Origin: Chamaesiphon minutus PCC 6605
Lineage (GTDB): Bacteria > Cyanobacteriota > Cyanobacteriia > Cyanobacteriales > Chamaesiphonaceae
DNA length: 64,000 nucleotides
Assembly: GCF_000317145.1 (NCBI RefSeq)
Contig: NC_019697.1
Span: 3,010,385-3,074,384, forward strand
Direction: 5' to 3'
In this document: positions 26,802 through 36,412 of the stretch, one piece after another
How the letters are laid out: every line of letters starts with the position of its first letter
Numbering within the stretch: the first letter of the stretch is position 1
Notes under the pieces: generated by a model
Databases searched by the model: none
What the model was told of the DNA's origin: nothing
The model's input: the letters and a program-made list of their open reading frames with translations, nothing else
Position numbers and translations under genes: made by a program

Positions 26802-27545
26802 TTAAATAGTTTTCTGGAAATCGATCGATCCTAAAATTTTGCCAATCGTGTTTACTAACGCTGGACTATTGCCAATCGACTCGCCGAACACTAATCGTAC
26901 CTGTGGATACTGCTGTTGTAATTGTGCGGCTGACTCAGCAATGGCGTCAGTGATGCCTCCTGGGAACAAAAAGTAAGGTAGAATCCCAATTTCTGTAGCA
27001 CCTGCGGCGATCGCGGCTGCAACTCGATCGGCTAAACTAGGCGGCACCGACCAATAAGCAGCGACTAAATCCATTCGCTCGGCCAATCGTTCGACGATCT
27101 CATTGCTACCAGATCTGCGGCTACCATGAGATAAAATAATACTCTGACTGGGTAGGCTCGAACGGTTCTGTGCGAACAAATTGGTAAAATCGGGATCTGA
27201 GCCAAGGAAAGATGTCACTTTTAACTTCACTTTATCGCCAATTTCGTGCTGAGCAAGTGCCACCTCGGTGGGGATATCTTCCATTACATGTACGCCAGGA
27301 ATTAAAAAGAGTGGTAGGATAACCACTCGATCGATCCCGTCGCCACATTTATGGGCAAAATCGCTAATTTGCAGGTGTAATGGTTTGTCAGCCAATTCTA
27401 GTTGTGCTGTCGCAACGCTCGTTGGCGAGCTATCTCCGCTAGCTGGTGGTAACTGCAACCGTAATTGCGCTACCAATCGATCGATCGCGATTTGCGGACG
27501 CGGATCGCGACTGCCATGAGAGACTAATAAAAAAGCGTCGGCCAA
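26802..27545 (-). CDS. Sirohydrochlorin chelatase, CbiX/SirB-like
   Basis: A 247-residue two-lobed chelatase. Each half begins with a metal-site motif: LLVSHGSRDPRP near residue 6 and IILSHGSRRSG near 135, and the N-terminal half has LPLFLIPGVHVMEDIP with the second histidine. It inserts Fe2+ (siroheme) or Co2+ into sirohydrochlorin. cobA lies downstream on the same strand, and siroheme is the cofactor of nitrite and sulfite reductase; narB is also in this window. The start is TTG, directly joined to CACTATCCACTAAC repeat sequence. Confidence 0.88.
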   Translation of the reverse strand: MADAFLLVSHGSRDPRPQIAIDRLVAQLRLQLPPASGDSSPTSVATAQLELADKPLHLQISDFAHKCGDGIDRVVILPLFLIPGVHVMEDIPTEVALAQHEIGDKVKLKVTSFLGSDPDFTNLFAQNRSSLPSQSIILSHGSRRSGSNEIVERLAERMDLVAAYWSVPPSLADRVAAAIAAGATEIGILPYFLFPGGITDAIAESAAQLQQQYPQVRLVFGESIGNSPALVNTIGKILGSIDFQKTI

Positions 27546-27618
27546 GTTAGTGGATAGTGAATAGTGGATAGTGAATAGTTATAACATTTATGACGATCTA
27601 TTTCATTTCGATCGGGGA
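27546..27618. repeat. GATAGTG heptads upstream of sirB-like gene
   Basis: GTGGATAGTGAATAGTGGATAGTGAATAGT occupies 27550-27579: four heptads. On the coding strand of the sirB-like gene this is a C-rich CACTATC array touching the start codon. Confidence 0.75.
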
Positions 27619-28512
27619 TTACTTCAATAGCTTTGTAAATTCGCGATTGGATTTGCTCAACCTAGCTTTGAGTTTAATCCCAAATCCGATCGCCAGTCCG
27701 ATCCCGATTAGATTGCTCGGTTCGGGTACGTTGGTAGTATTGGTAGTTATAGCGATCCTGCTAATATCCACACTCGCACCCGCAGAAGTCGTATTGTCGC
27801 CTAAGAAAATAAAGTTAGGATTCGTGTAACTATTCCCAACACCAACAGCGGCAGTATAGTTCCGCAATGCTCCAGCTAGTAATGTATTGCTACCATTTTT
27901 GAGGGTGTAAGTGTCCCCAAAGACAGTTAAATCATAGGTGTTCAGGCTAGATAGGAGCGTACCGATAGTGGTGTTTCGTTCGACAATGCTATTGAAACTA
28001 GCATCATTCTGAGCAAAAATATCGGGAATGTTCGATCCATCTTTAGTGTTGGGATTTCTAAATCCTATTTCAATTCCTCGATTGTCATTACCCAAGACGA
28101 GCGCGCTAAAACCAGCACGGAAGTCTCCATTTGTACCATTATTTGTCTGGGAATTAACTTTGACTGTAAAACTAAGTGTATACCCAGTATTGCGATCTAA
28201 AGTTGGAAATTGCGGGTTGACAATAGTGGTAAAACCAGTCAGATTATTGTTGTAATTAGTATAGCCAGCATAAGTGAATTCAGAAGTATTTGTATTGAGA
28301 GTGGTAACACCACCGCCCGCACTTTGCGATGCACCACTACCCAGACTGATAAAATTTAAGTAGGGATTTGGTGCGTTAAAAAGATTTGGCGTCACGCCCG
28401 ACGCGCCATCATAAAGTACAGTAGTCACAGCATTAACTCGATCGACACTTCCCACTCCTACAATACTAGATACAATAATCCCTGCAATTGCGACCCAAGA
28501 CTTTAGCTGCAT
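27619..28512 (-). CDS. Exported PEP-CTERM sorting-domain protein
   Basis: A 297-residue extracytoplasmic protein. Residues 1-28 are a signal peptide. The body is Asn/Thr/Gly-rich and beta-like (probably a concanavalin-type fold). The C-terminus has the sorting signal VPEPSNLIGIGLAIGFGIKL followed by basic residues, the PEP-CTERM pattern: motif, membrane helix, basic tail. Such proteins are handled by exosortase in other bacteria; cyanobacteria often carry them as cell-surface or exopolysaccharide-related proteins. Function unknown. Confidence 0.85.
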   Translation of the reverse strand: MQLKSWVAIAGIIVSSIVGVGSVDRVNAVTTVLYDGASGVTPNLFNAPNPYLNFISLGSGASQSAGGGVTTLNTNTSEFTYAGYTNYNNNLTGFTTIVNPQFPTLDRNTGYTLSFTVKVNSQTNNGTNGDFRAGFSALVLGNDNRGIEIGFRNPNTKDGSNIPDIFAQNDASFNSIVERNTTIGTLLSSLNTYDLTVFGDTYTLKNGSNTLLAGALRNYTAAVGVGNSYTNPNFIFLGDNTTSAGASVDISRIAITTNTTNVPEPSNLIGIGLAIGFGIKLKARLSKSNREFTKLLK

Positions 28513-28870
28513 TGGCGATACCTCGTAGATAGTTAAAACATAGATTTGCTCTTATTATGCTAATTGTAGTAGCCAGATCTAACTATTTTTAAGAAATATT
28601 ACAGATTATCTGCTAGATAGCATTCATCGACAATTTGTAAGCGATCGAGCGGTTAAATTTTCCTGAACTCACGATGTCGAGCGTATTAACACAGCTAAAC
28701 TTGCGATCCCACTGTCGGCGAGAGTGCGTTCCGATCGCTTTATGGGAGTAGTGCGAGCATATAATTAATCGGTTGCTAAGTATTCTTAATAAAATCGGGG
28801 ATGCCGTACCGCTACTGCGGAGCTGAAAGGTACGGCATCCCCCGCACCAAAATATTTGAGGATTTAAAAG
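28513..28870. other. Gene-free region upstream of the epimerase gene
   Basis: 358 bases between divergent genes. The only marked structure is the hairpin at 28797-28842 (listed separately). The rest is AT-rich and probably holds promoters for both sides. Confidence 0.5.
28797..28842. repeat. 14-bp perfect hairpin
   Basis: GGGGATGCCGTACC, an 18-base loop, GGTACGGCATCCCC. It is located 28 bases before the epimerase ATG, so it would lie in the 5' leader of that mRNA or be an upstream dispersed repeat. Confidence 0.7.
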
Positions 28871-30046
28871 ATGAATTACGATTTTAAAGAACTGGCACAG
28901 CTCTACAAAGATACGCTGCTAAATAACGTGGTGCCATTTTGGGAGCAAAACTCGATCGACTGGGAGTGTGGCGGCTACTATACTTGTCTCGATCGATCGG
29001 GCAAAGTCTACGATACCGATAAGTTTATCTGGCTTCAAAACCGTCAGGTGTGGACGTTTTCGATGTTGTACAATCGGGTGGAGCAGCGCAGTGAATGGCT
29101 CAAGATTGCCGGACACGGTGCGAACTTTTTGGCCGAGCACGGGCGCGATTTGCAGGGAAATTGGTATTTTGCCCTCGATCGAGCGGGACAGCCCCTCGTA
29201 CAGCCTTACAACATCTTCTCTGACTGTTTTGCGGCAATGGCTTTCAGTCAATTCGCCCTCGCCGATGGCGAATCTTGGGCGAAAGATGTCGCGCTGCAAG
29301 CGTATCAAAATGTGCTGCGGCGCAAGGACGATCCCAAGGGTCGCTACAATAAAACCTACCCCGGTACTCGATCTCTCAAATCTCTCGCCATCCCGATGAT
29401 TTTAGCCAATCTCACCTTAGAAATGGCTTGGTTATTGCCAGAGGAAGAACTCGACAGAGTGTTGGATCTGACTGTCAAAGAAGTGATGGGAGACTTTCTC
29501 GATAAAGAGCGCGGCTTAATGTACGAGCATGTCGCTCCCGATGGCAGCCATGTGGATTGTTTTGAGGGTCGATCGCTCAATCCCGGACATGGGATCGAAG
29601 CAATGTGGTTTATTATGGATATCGCCAACCGCCGTCAGGATACTGGCACTATTAACCAAGCTGTCGATGTCGTGTTAAACATCCTCAACGTTGCCTGGGA
29701 TGATAAATATGGCGGCATCTATTATTTCATGGATGCTGACGGACATCCGCCCCAACAATTAGAGTGGAATCAAAAGCTGTGGTGGGTACATGTCGAAACT
29801 CTCGTCGCGCTGGCAATGGGGTATCGGCTCACTGGTAGAGCGGAATGTTGGGACTGGTACTGCAAGGTGCATGAGTATACCTGGAGCCATTTTGCAGATA
29901 CAGAACATGGCGAGTGGTTTGGCTATCTCGATCGTCAAGGCGAAGTTTTACTCGATCTCAAAGGCGGTAAATGGAAAGGCTGTTTCCACGTACCCCGCGC
30001 TTTGTTGATGTGCTGGAGGGAGTTTGAGAAATTGGGTAATGGGTAG
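28871..30046 (+). CDS. N-acylglucosamine 2-epimerase (AGE) family protein
   Basis: A 391-residue (alpha/alpha)6-barrel sugar epimerase. Typical stretches are [32 protein letters not shown] with its catalytic histidine, and [19 protein letters not shown]. Family members epimerise GlcNAc/ManNAc or related sugars such as cellobiose. It is upstream of an exopolysaccharide-like module, so it may supply a sugar for that polymer, an inference. The last codons (LGNG then TAG) lie in GGGTAAT repeat units, so the C-terminus is encoded by the start of a heptad array. Confidence 0.9.
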   Translation: MNYDFKELAQLYKDTLLNNVVPFWEQNSIDWECGGYYTCLDRSGKVYDTDKFIWLQNRQVWTFSMLYNRVEQRSEWLKIAGHGANFLAEHGRDLQGNWYFALDRAGQPLVQPYNIFSDCFAAMAFSQFALADGESWAKDVALQAYQNVLRRKDDPKGRYNKTYPGTRSLKSLAIPMILANLTLEMAWLLPEEELDRVLDLTVKEVMGDFLDKERGLMYEHVAPDGSHVDCFEGRSLNPGHGIEAMWFIMDIANRRQDTGTINQAVDVVLNILNVAWDDKYGGIYYFMDADGHPPQQLEWNQKLWWVHVETLVALAMGYRLTGRAECWDWYCKVHEYTWSHFADTEHGEWFGYLDRQGEVLLDLKGGKWKGCFHVPRALLMCWREFEKLGNG

Positions 30047-30102
30047 ATGGGTGGATGGGTGGATGAGTAATAGGTAAGGGTAATGGGTAATGAATGGGTA
30101 GA
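30034..30102. repeat. GGGTAAT/GGGTGGAT tandem array at the epimerase stop
   Basis: ATTGGGTAATGGGTAGATGG continuing as GGTGGATGGGTGGATGAG and GGTAAGGGTAATGGGTAATG. G-rich heptads and related units begin inside the last codons of the epimerase gene and run about 55 bases beyond its TAG. Confidence 0.8.
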
Positions 30103-30326
30103 TCTTAATTTGGAACTGCGTTCCTACCCCCGCTCCCCGCTGTCTGGATCGCTCGTAACCGTCGCGAAACCCGACAAGCGCATCGCTCCCCCCTCCCCCA
30201 AACTGTCATAAAATCGATATACTAAGTTACCAAAATAAGATTTTCATCCGGTTATCGAGGTAGATCGAGCGAATAAGTAAGCCAGAGCTGGTTAGTAGTA
30301 AGTATTTTAAACCTAAGGAATTGGAC

Positions 30327-32285
30327 ATGATTCGCATTCTCCTGGTGGATGACCAGAAGAGCATTCGGGAACGCTTGAAGTCTTTGCTGGAGACCGAACC
30401 AGACTTCGACATCGTGGGAATGGTAGACAATGGCTATGATGCGATCGAGCAAGTCAAATTGCTGCTTCCTGATGTAGTGCTAATGGATATGGAAATGCCA
30501 GACATCGATGGCGTACTGGCTACCAAAATTATCGCCCACAGTTCCCTCAAAACTAGAGTCCTAGTACTCAGCAGCTACGATAGCGACGAGTATGTTGCTG
30601 ATTCGATCTATGCTGGTGCGAATGGCTATATTCTCAAGGGTGCGCCAGCTCAAGAAATTTGCGATGCCGTCCGCTTTGTCCATCGGGGATACATGCAGAT
30701 CGCGCCAGGATTGTTTGAAAAATTCATTCCCAACAAGGGGAATGGAGTATTGGATTGGAAGCCCAAAACTGCCAACACGCAACTATCGAGTGGCAAATTT
30801 GATGCTCCTGGCAGCTTGGAGCTGACGGGTATTAATAAGTTCGATAAAGCTACTGGGAGCAAATTGTTAGTACCAGGTTCGGAATTCGATCGACCTTCAG
30901 AATTAATTTTAGACGTCACGGCTTTAGCTCGATCGCGCAAATCGATCGGCTGGTATCAAGCTGCCGCACTGGTAATCGCCGGATTGGGACTGACATTTTC
31001 GATCTACCTCCTTCGCCAAAGTTTAAATAAACCCGCCGCGATACCAGAGCGTCAAGATCGATCGCAACAATTACACAATCTGCCATTTACTGGCAAAATT
31101 GAGCCGCTACATATCACTAACATCGATACGACGGTGCCCGGTTTGGTGTTGACATTACCGATTAAAGTCGGACAATCGGTCAATTATGGCGAGCGATTGC
31201 TCACTATTCGCAATATCGATGCCGAACGTGCCAATCAAACCAAAATTCTCCAACAACGGCAAATCACTGCCGAACGACAACAAGCTGCACTCCAGCAAAC
31301 AGCCGCGCTCCAGCAACAGCTACTACAGCAGCAACAGATCCTCATCGGCGAACGCCAAGCCGCCGCTGGACGGATTAAAACAGTCGAACAGGCGATTTCT
31401 AGTTATCAACGCAATTTAGCTCCCCTGCGCCAACAGGTAGCCGACGCGAACATCCAACTCAATGCCATCTCCGCACAGCCAGAACCATTACCTCTGGCTC
31501 AAAAGCGCGAAGCGATCGTCCGCGCGCAGGCAATCTACGATCTCGCGGTAGCTACCTACGAGCGAATGGCGCGCTATCAGAGTGAAGGCGCGATCTCTCA
31601 AGAACGGCTCGAACAAGCCGAAAAAGAGCAAATTGCCGCCAAATCCGACTTGAATATTGCCCGCGCCGATTATGACAGGCTGAGTACAGCCGCCCGAACT
31701 GCCACAACCAAACAAGCCGCTCAAAACCAATCGGCGCGCCTGCAACAACAATTAGCACTCAAAGAACAAGCCGAACAACTCCAACAACTTCGGGCACAAC
31801 TCCAAGCTGCAAAATCGGACTATCAACAACTGGGGACTAAGCTGCAACAATTGCAACAACAAAAAGTTAAACCGATCGCCACAAGTGCGCCAGTCAGCCA
31901 AAAACCCGTGCTAGAAACAACCACGATCGATATTTTCGCCCCCGTGACGGGGATGGCAATCGAAATTCCCGTCGCGATCGGCGATCGGGTTTTTGCTGGT
32001 AGTAAATTAATGAGTATTACCGATCCCAAAAAGCTTAAAATCGGTGTAGATTTAGAATCCCAACAAGCCGCACTCCTCAAACCCGGACAAAAGGCGATCG
32101 TCAAAGTGGGTACTGCGATCGAAAGCCAAGAATTAACCGCCCTAGTCACCAACATCGCGCCCTCATTCCTAGGTGGAGCCGCTCCCACAGAGAATCGATT
32201 GACTCAACGCATCCAAGTTGAATTTACCAATCCTAAATCTACCATCCTCATCGGTCAAACTGGGACGGTGTATTTTCTGAAATAG
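30327..32285 (+). CDS. Response-regulator receiver domain fused to HlyD-type adaptor
   Basis: A 652-residue protein with an unusual order. Residues 1-120 are a NarL-type receiver domain: acidic pair D8-D9, phosphoacceptor D54 in VVLMDMEMPD, Ser/Thr switch near 82, K104 in YILKGAP. A linker of about 85 residues leads to one membrane helix (209-229), then a membrane-fusion protein: lipoyl-like half motifs (about 260-300 and 535-570), a long Gln/Ala-rich coiled coil (about 300-510) and a beta-barrel end. HlyD proteins join an inner-membrane exporter to an outer-membrane channel; here phosphorylation in the cytoplasm could act on the periplasmic adaptor. AAGGAATTGGAC before ATG 30327 supports this start over TTG 30321. 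Confidence 0.9.
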   Translation: MIRILLVDDQKSIRERLKSLLETEPDFDIVGMVDNGYDAIEQVKLLLPDVVLMDMEMPDIDGVLATKIIAHSSLKTRVLVLSSYDSDEYVADSIYAGANGYILKGAPAQEICDAVRFVHRGYMQIAPGLFEKFIPNKGNGVLDWKPKTANTQLSSGKFDAPGSLELTGINKFDKATGSKLLVPGSEFDRPSELILDVTALARSRKSIGWYQAAALVIAGLGLTFSIYLLRQSLNKPAAIPERQDRSQQLHNLPFTGKIEPLHITNIDTTVPGLVLTLPIKVGQSVNYGERLLTIRNIDAERANQTKILQQRQITAERQQAALQQTAALQQQLLQQQQILIGERQAAAGRIKTVEQAISSYQRNLAPLRQQVADANIQLNAISAQPEPLPLAQKREAIVRAQAIYDLAVATYERMARYQSEGAISQERLEQAEKEQIAAKSDLNIARADYDRLSTAARTATTKQAAQNQSARLQQQLALKEQAEQLQQLRAQLQAAKSDYQQLGTKLQQLQQQKVKPIATSAPVSQKPVLETTTIDIFAPVTGMAIEIPVAIGDRVFAGSKLMSITDPKKLKIGVDLESQQAALLKPGQKAIVKVGTAIESQELTALVTNIAPSFLGGAAPTENRLTQRIQVEFTNPKSTILIGQTGTVYFLK

Positions 32286-32471
32286 GCTTTAGGCTTTATG
32301 ATTGAGACGCCAGCATCTTAGTTCTGAATAATATTGAATAGCTAATTCCTGAAGTCTTGCTCCTAACACCTAACACCTAAAGCCTAACACCTAATACCTA
32401 AAGCCTAAAGCCTAAAGCCTAAAGCCTAAAGCCTAAAGCCTAAAGCCTAAAGCCTAAAACCTAAAACCTAG
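32283..32471. repeat. Long CCTAAAG array between REC-HlyD and PelF-like genes
   Basis: TAG of the upstream stop begins TAGGCTTTAGGC. A core of about 60 bases follows, then from 32362 fifteen uninterrupted heptads CCTAANN (eight consecutive CCTAAAG at 32397-32452, flanked by CCTAACA, CCTAATA and CCTAAAA variants), then CCTAG and the ATG at 32472. It is the longest and purest array in the window. The core has TGAGACGCCAGCATCTT, similar to the core at 11181-11205. Confidence 0.92.
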
Positions 32472-33977
32472 ATGAAGCCTTGCATTCTGCTGACAACCGA
32501 GGGTACCTATCCATTTTTGGGTGGGGGTGTAAGTACGTGGTGTCATGAATTGACCCATAATATGCCAGAAGTAGATTTCAAGCTGCTGGCGATCGTGGCG
32601 AATCCTTATCTACCTCAGCAGTATCAACTCTCAGCCAATGTCACGCAAGTCCTCAAGGTGCCGCTGTGGGGCATGGAAGACCCGATCGAATATGGTTGGC
32701 GGTTTCCGTTTTCTCGTGCCTTAAAGAGCAAAATTGCCACCACTGGGACGATAATTAACCAACGATTTATCCCTCTATTCGAGCAACTTTTAAAAGGGAT
32801 TTTATTGCCAGATTTGATGGATATCGATACGCTAGGTCAGACGTTTGTCGCGATTCACAAATATTTTCTGCGCTATGACTACCACAAAACGATGATGTCG
32901 ATCGAGGTATGGGAATGTTTTCAAAAACTGGCTACTACAGCTTGGCAATCTCAAGTTAAACCCGATCGCATTACCCTAGGGGAGATTGCCGAAACACTCA
33001 AGCTGCTATATCGGCTACTAATCCCTCTGCACGTTCCGATTCCTGCTGTCGATTTAATTCACTCGTCAGCAGCTAGTTACTGTGGTTTACCAGGAATAAT
33101 TGGCAAGCTGGAATATCGAATTCCCTATTTACTCACCGAGCACGGTATTAATATTCGCGAGCAATATCTCAATCTTCGCACTTCGATTCCGTCTATTTTC
33201 GTGCGTCGCTTTTTACATTATCTCGTCAGTGCAGTGGTGAAATTAAATTATCATTTTGCGGATCTTATTTTGCCAGTCTGTACCTATAATACCCGCTGGG
33301 AACAGTGGTGGGATGTACCTCCCGAAAAAATAAAAGTTGTTTATAATGGTGCCAACCCAGATAAATTTAAACCTCAAAACTATCCTCCCAACGATCGACC
33401 CGTCGTTTTGAATATGGGACTGATTTTCGCGCTCAAAGGACAATTAACTTTAATTGAAGCTGCGGCAATCGTGCGCGAGACGTTTCCCGATGTCGAATTT
33501 AGACTTTATGGTAAACCCACCGACTTAGATTACTTTGCCCGCTGTCAACAAAAAGTTCGCGAATATGGATTAGAAAAAATTGTTAATTTTGCTGGGTTTA
33601 CGAGCGAGCCATTGCGGGCTTATAGCGAGGGTGATGTTGTGGCGATGTCTAGTGTCTCTGAAGGTTTCCCGTATGCAGTTATCGAAGCCATGTTTTGTGG
33701 CTGTGCGATCGTCTCTACCGATGTTGGTGGCGTTCCCGAAGCCTTGGGCGATACTGGTTTATTAGTGCCAGCCGATCGACCGAGCGAGCTAGCTAATGCG
33801 ATCGTTAAATTGCTAAGTTTAACTCATCAGCAGCGAAAACAAATGGGTGTCAAATCTCGACAGCGCGCAATCGAACTATTCACTCAAACAAAATGCGTGC
33901 AAACATATCTCGATACTTATCTGCAATTAATTCGACAAGCTCGAATTGGTGAATTGAAGATGAATAATAAAATATGA
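32472..33977 (+). CDS. PelF-like GT4 glycosyltransferase
   Basis: A 501-residue retaining glycosyltransferase of GT-B fold. The N-terminus (LLTTEGTYPFLGGGVSTWCHELTH) matches PelF-type enzymes, which polymerise the Pel polysaccharide from a UDP-sugar. The C-terminal half has the GT4 EX7E motif in SEGFPYAVIEAMFCG and the following STDVGGVPEAL. No membrane segment, as expected for a cytosolic PelF. It overlaps the next gene by 4 bases (ATGA). Other pel genes (pelA-E) are not in the window. Confidence 0.88.
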   Translation: MKPCILLTTEGTYPFLGGGVSTWCHELTHNMPEVDFKLLAIVANPYLPQQYQLSANVTQVLKVPLWGMEDPIEYGWRFPFSRALKSKIATTGTIINQRFIPLFEQLLKGILLPDLMDIDTLGQTFVAIHKYFLRYDYHKTMMSIEVWECFQKLATTAWQSQVKPDRITLGEIAETLKLLYRLLIPLHVPIPAVDLIHSSAASYCGLPGIIGKLEYRIPYLLTEHGINIREQYLNLRTSIPSIFVRRFLHYLVSAVVKLNYHFADLILPVCTYNTRWEQWWDVPPEKIKVVYNGANPDKFKPQNYPPNDRPVVLNMGLIFALKGQLTLIEAAAIVRETFPDVEFRLYGKPTDLDYFARCQQKVREYGLEKIVNFAGFTSEPLRAYSEGDVVAMSSVSEGFPYAVIEAMFCGCAIVSTDVGGVPEALGDTGLLVPADRPSELANAIVKLLSLTHQQRKQMGVKSRQRAIELFTQTKCVQTYLDTYLQLIRQARIGELKMNNKI

Positions 33978-35515
33978 CCAATCATCTCCTCCAAAACTTA
34001 ATCGATTCAATTTATACCAATTATCCTAATGTTTGCGATCCTTGGGAAATAGTTGCAATCGTCGAAGCTTTGGGATATACAGACAAAACAATTGAGAGTG
34101 ATTTTGGCTGTCCTAATGCCCTGGTCTTGGGTCAATTTATATATGCACAGCGAGAGCAATTTCCATTTGCTGAAACAGCAACCCGATTCGACAAAGGACA
34201 GCCCACATTTAAGGATGAATTAGATATTTTTTTCGCTCAATTCTTTCACAGTTTTATTTACACAATTCCATTCATAATTTTATTAATACTAAATTATTTA
34301 CCAGTAGATAAGACGTCAGATTTTCTACCGCCAGAACTCAACTCATTATTTGGGTTTGTGACGATGGCTAGTCTGATCGCTAGCGGCGGTTTTGTGCAGA
34401 TGATTAGCCGTAGAGGTTTATTTTATATCGGACTAAAAGCTAATGCACAAGCCAATCGGATTTGTAATTCGATTCTAGCGATGGGAATTTTCACAACTAT
34501 TTTACTCAGCTCGTTTGGAGTTCTGTTTAGCTTTTACCAAGAGATTGCTACCGATCGATATACGATCGTTGCCGGAATTTACTACTTAGTTCTCAGCATA
34601 ATTTGGATGTTATTCGCAATCGTCGGACTCCAAAATCGATTTGCAGCCCCAACTATTTTAATCGGCGTCACTTGTTGCTTTTTTATATTTCGATTTTTCT
34701 TTAAGTTAAGTGCGCTAGAATCACAAATAGCGATGATATCGATCGCCTTTGTCTCTTTAATAGTATTGTTTATATTCAACCAGATCGAGCATCGATCGAT
34801 TAGACCAAAGTTCGGACAAATAGTACCATTACCACGGCTGAGCGTTCTTATTTATTTATTGATTCCTTACTTTTTATATGGAATCGTGTATTTTGGATTT
34901 ATCTTTGCAGATCGATTGGTTGCTAACATTGCTGTAGCTGGTCACCTGAGAGCGATCGCAGGCAATAACCTAGATTACCAAAACAGTATGGACTTAGCAT
35001 TACTAAATCTATTACTCATCGTTCCCTTTGTCGAATATTGTAGCTACAAAATGGTGATGTTTTGGTACGATCGAGCTAAAAACATGACTTTGGCCGAGAT
35101 CGATGGCCTGTCTTGGCAATTACAAAAAAAATACTGGTTACTATTAAGCCGCATCTTATTATACTTTGGCTTGCTGATGTCGATCGTCATCATTTTATTA
35201 TCTATTTTGCAGCGCAGTCAAATAGATAATGCTTTGACAATTTTTGCCTGCTTAGGCTATTTACTATTCGCAATCGGTTTATTTAATACCGTGATTTTAC
35301 TCAGCCTCGATCGACTGTATGATATTCTAGGAATACTAACAACAGCCACAATTATTGACTTTATTGTTGGCTACTTACTCAGTAGTTTATTCGGCGTATA
35401 TCTCGCCGCGATCGGGTTGGTTATTGGCGCGAGTTTCTTTGCCATTACTTCCAGTCAAAAGATTCTTAAAGCGATCGAGCGACCTGAATATTGTTATTTT
35501 TATAGTGGATATTGA
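33974..35515 (+). CDS. Polytopic membrane protein of polysaccharide module
   Basis: A 513-residue protein with a soluble N-terminal part of about 80 residues and roughly twelve hydrophobic helices from about residue 88. It is coupled by a 4-base overlap to the PelF-like gene, the place where pelG (a MOP-superfamily transporter) sits in pel operons. I cannot match it to PelG by motif, so PelG-like is a positional inference; flippase or polymer transporter are the likely classes. Strongly AT-rich third positions and hydrophobic composition are as usual for such proteins. Confidence 0.75.
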   Translation: MTNHLLQNLIDSIYTNYPNVCDPWEIVAIVEALGYTDKTIESDFGCPNALVLGQFIYAQREQFPFAETATRFDKGQPTFKDELDIFFAQFFHSFIYTIPFIILLILNYLPVDKTSDFLPPELNSLFGFVTMASLIASGGFVQMISRRGLFYIGLKANAQANRICNSILAMGIFTTILLSSFGVLFSFYQEIATDRYTIVAGIYYLVLSIIWMLFAIVGLQNRFAAPTILIGVTCCFFIFRFFFKLSALESQIAMISIAFVSLIVLFIFNQIEHRSIRPKFGQIVPLPRLSVLIYLLIPYFLYGIVYFGFIFADRLVANIAVAGHLRAIAGNNLDYQNSMDLALLNLLLIVPFVEYCSYKMVMFWYDRAKNMTLAEIDGLSWQLQKKYWLLLSRILLYFGLLMSIVIILLSILQRSQIDNALTIFACLGYLLFAIGLFNTVILLSLDRLYDILGILTTATIIDFIVGYLLSSLFGVYLAAIGLVIGASFFAITSSQKILKAIERPEYCYFYSGY

Positions 35516-35610
35516 GATAGTTGATAGTTGATAGTTGATAGTTGATAGTTTAGAGAACAAGTTCTCTAAATCGCTACCCATCCACCCATCCACCCATCCA
35601 CCTATTTACT
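35516..35610. repeat. Convergent terminator region with GATAGTT and CATCCAC arrays
   Basis: GATAGTT heptads (five, 35515-35549), then the perfect palindrome TTTAGAGAAC-AA-GTTCTCTAAA (35549-35570), then ACCCATCC/ACCTATT units (35575-35610). It lies between convergent genes, so the hairpin can terminate both. It again shows the order G-rich array, hairpin, C-rich array. Confidence 0.8.
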
Positions 35611-35619
35611 CATCTACCA

Positions 35620-36306
35620 TTAACTCCCTGCCTTCGACTCTCGTTCGCGTTGTTTTAAGATATCGATACCCCAGGAGGTACCGAGTCTGGTAGCTCCGGC
35701 GAGGATGAGTTCGACTGCTTGGGTGTGGGTGCGAATGCCGCCAGCAGCTTTGATGCCGATTTGGTCTTTGGTGAGATCCTTGAGAAAGCGGACATCTTCT
35801 ACCGTCACGGCTCCCGCCCAACCCGTACCTGTTTTGAGCATCCGTGCGCCTGCTTCCATACATATTTGAGCGGCAAGTTCTTTTTCTGACGGAGTTAGTA
35901 ACGACATTTCGAGGATTGCTTTTACCGCTAGCCCTGTCGATTCGCAGATTTCCCCAATTTCGCGGTGTACGTCGTCTACTTTGCCCGCCTTCAACCAGCC
36001 GATGTTGATGACGACATCTAGCTCTTGGGCACCATTTTCGGCTGCTTCTTGAGCCTCATAAAGCTTGGTAGCTGTCGTCGTGGCACCTGATGGGAAACCA
36101 ATGACAGTGCAAATCTGCGGTTTCCTGCTATGCAATAGGCTGGTAACTTGCCGCACGTAGCAAGGATTGACGCACACAGCCGCAAATCCAAATCGCTCTG
36201 CTTCTTGACACCACTGTTCTACCATCGCAGGAGTAGCGGCATTACCCAGCAAGGAATGATCGATATATGGGGTGATGTCAATGTTTTTGGATTCTTCGAT
36301 TGGCAT
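35620..36306 (-). CDS. deoC: Deoxyribose-phosphate aldolase
   Basis: A 228-residue class I aldolase cleaving 2-deoxyribose 5-phosphate to glyceraldehyde 3-phosphate and acetaldehyde. The Schiff-base lysine is in MLKTGTGWA, the second active-site lysine in [11 protein letters not shown], and the aspartate in [14 protein letters not shown]. Length is normal for the short bacterial form. The ATG follows TCTCCCCGCTCCCCACCAAA on the coding strand, repeat sequence with no Shine-Dalgarno. Confidence 0.95.
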   Translation of the reverse strand: MPIEESKNIDITPYIDHSLLGNAATPAMVEQWCQEAERFGFAAVCVNPCYVRQVTSLLHSRKPQICTVIGFPSGATTTATKLYEAQEAAENGAQELDVVINIGWLKAGKVDDVHREIGEICESTGLAVKAILEMSLLTPSEKELAAQICMEAGARMLKTGTGWAGAVTVEDVRFLKDLTKDQIGIKAAGGIRTHTQAVELILAGATRLGTSWGIDILKQRERESKAGS

Positions 36307-36350
36307 TTTTGGTGGGGAGCGGGGAGAGGGGGAGACTGGGAGACTGGGGG
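36307..36350. repeat. GAGACTGG octamer array before deoC
   Basis: GGGGAGCGGGGAGAGGGGGA followed by GACTGGGAGACTGGGGG. Period is about 8. On the deoC coding strand it is C-rich and ends 4 bases before the ATG. Confidence 0.75.
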
Positions 36351-36412
36351 ATAGGATGAGGAAGTAGCTAAATTAGAACGCAGTTCAACTATTCACGATT
36401 CACGATTCACTA

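Noticed and set aside
32362-32471. CRISPR array or telomere-like sequence
   Set aside because: The units are 7 bases with no spacers between repeats, and no cas genes are present. The TTTAGG-like word resembles eukaryotic telomeres only by chance; many different heptads occur in the same role.
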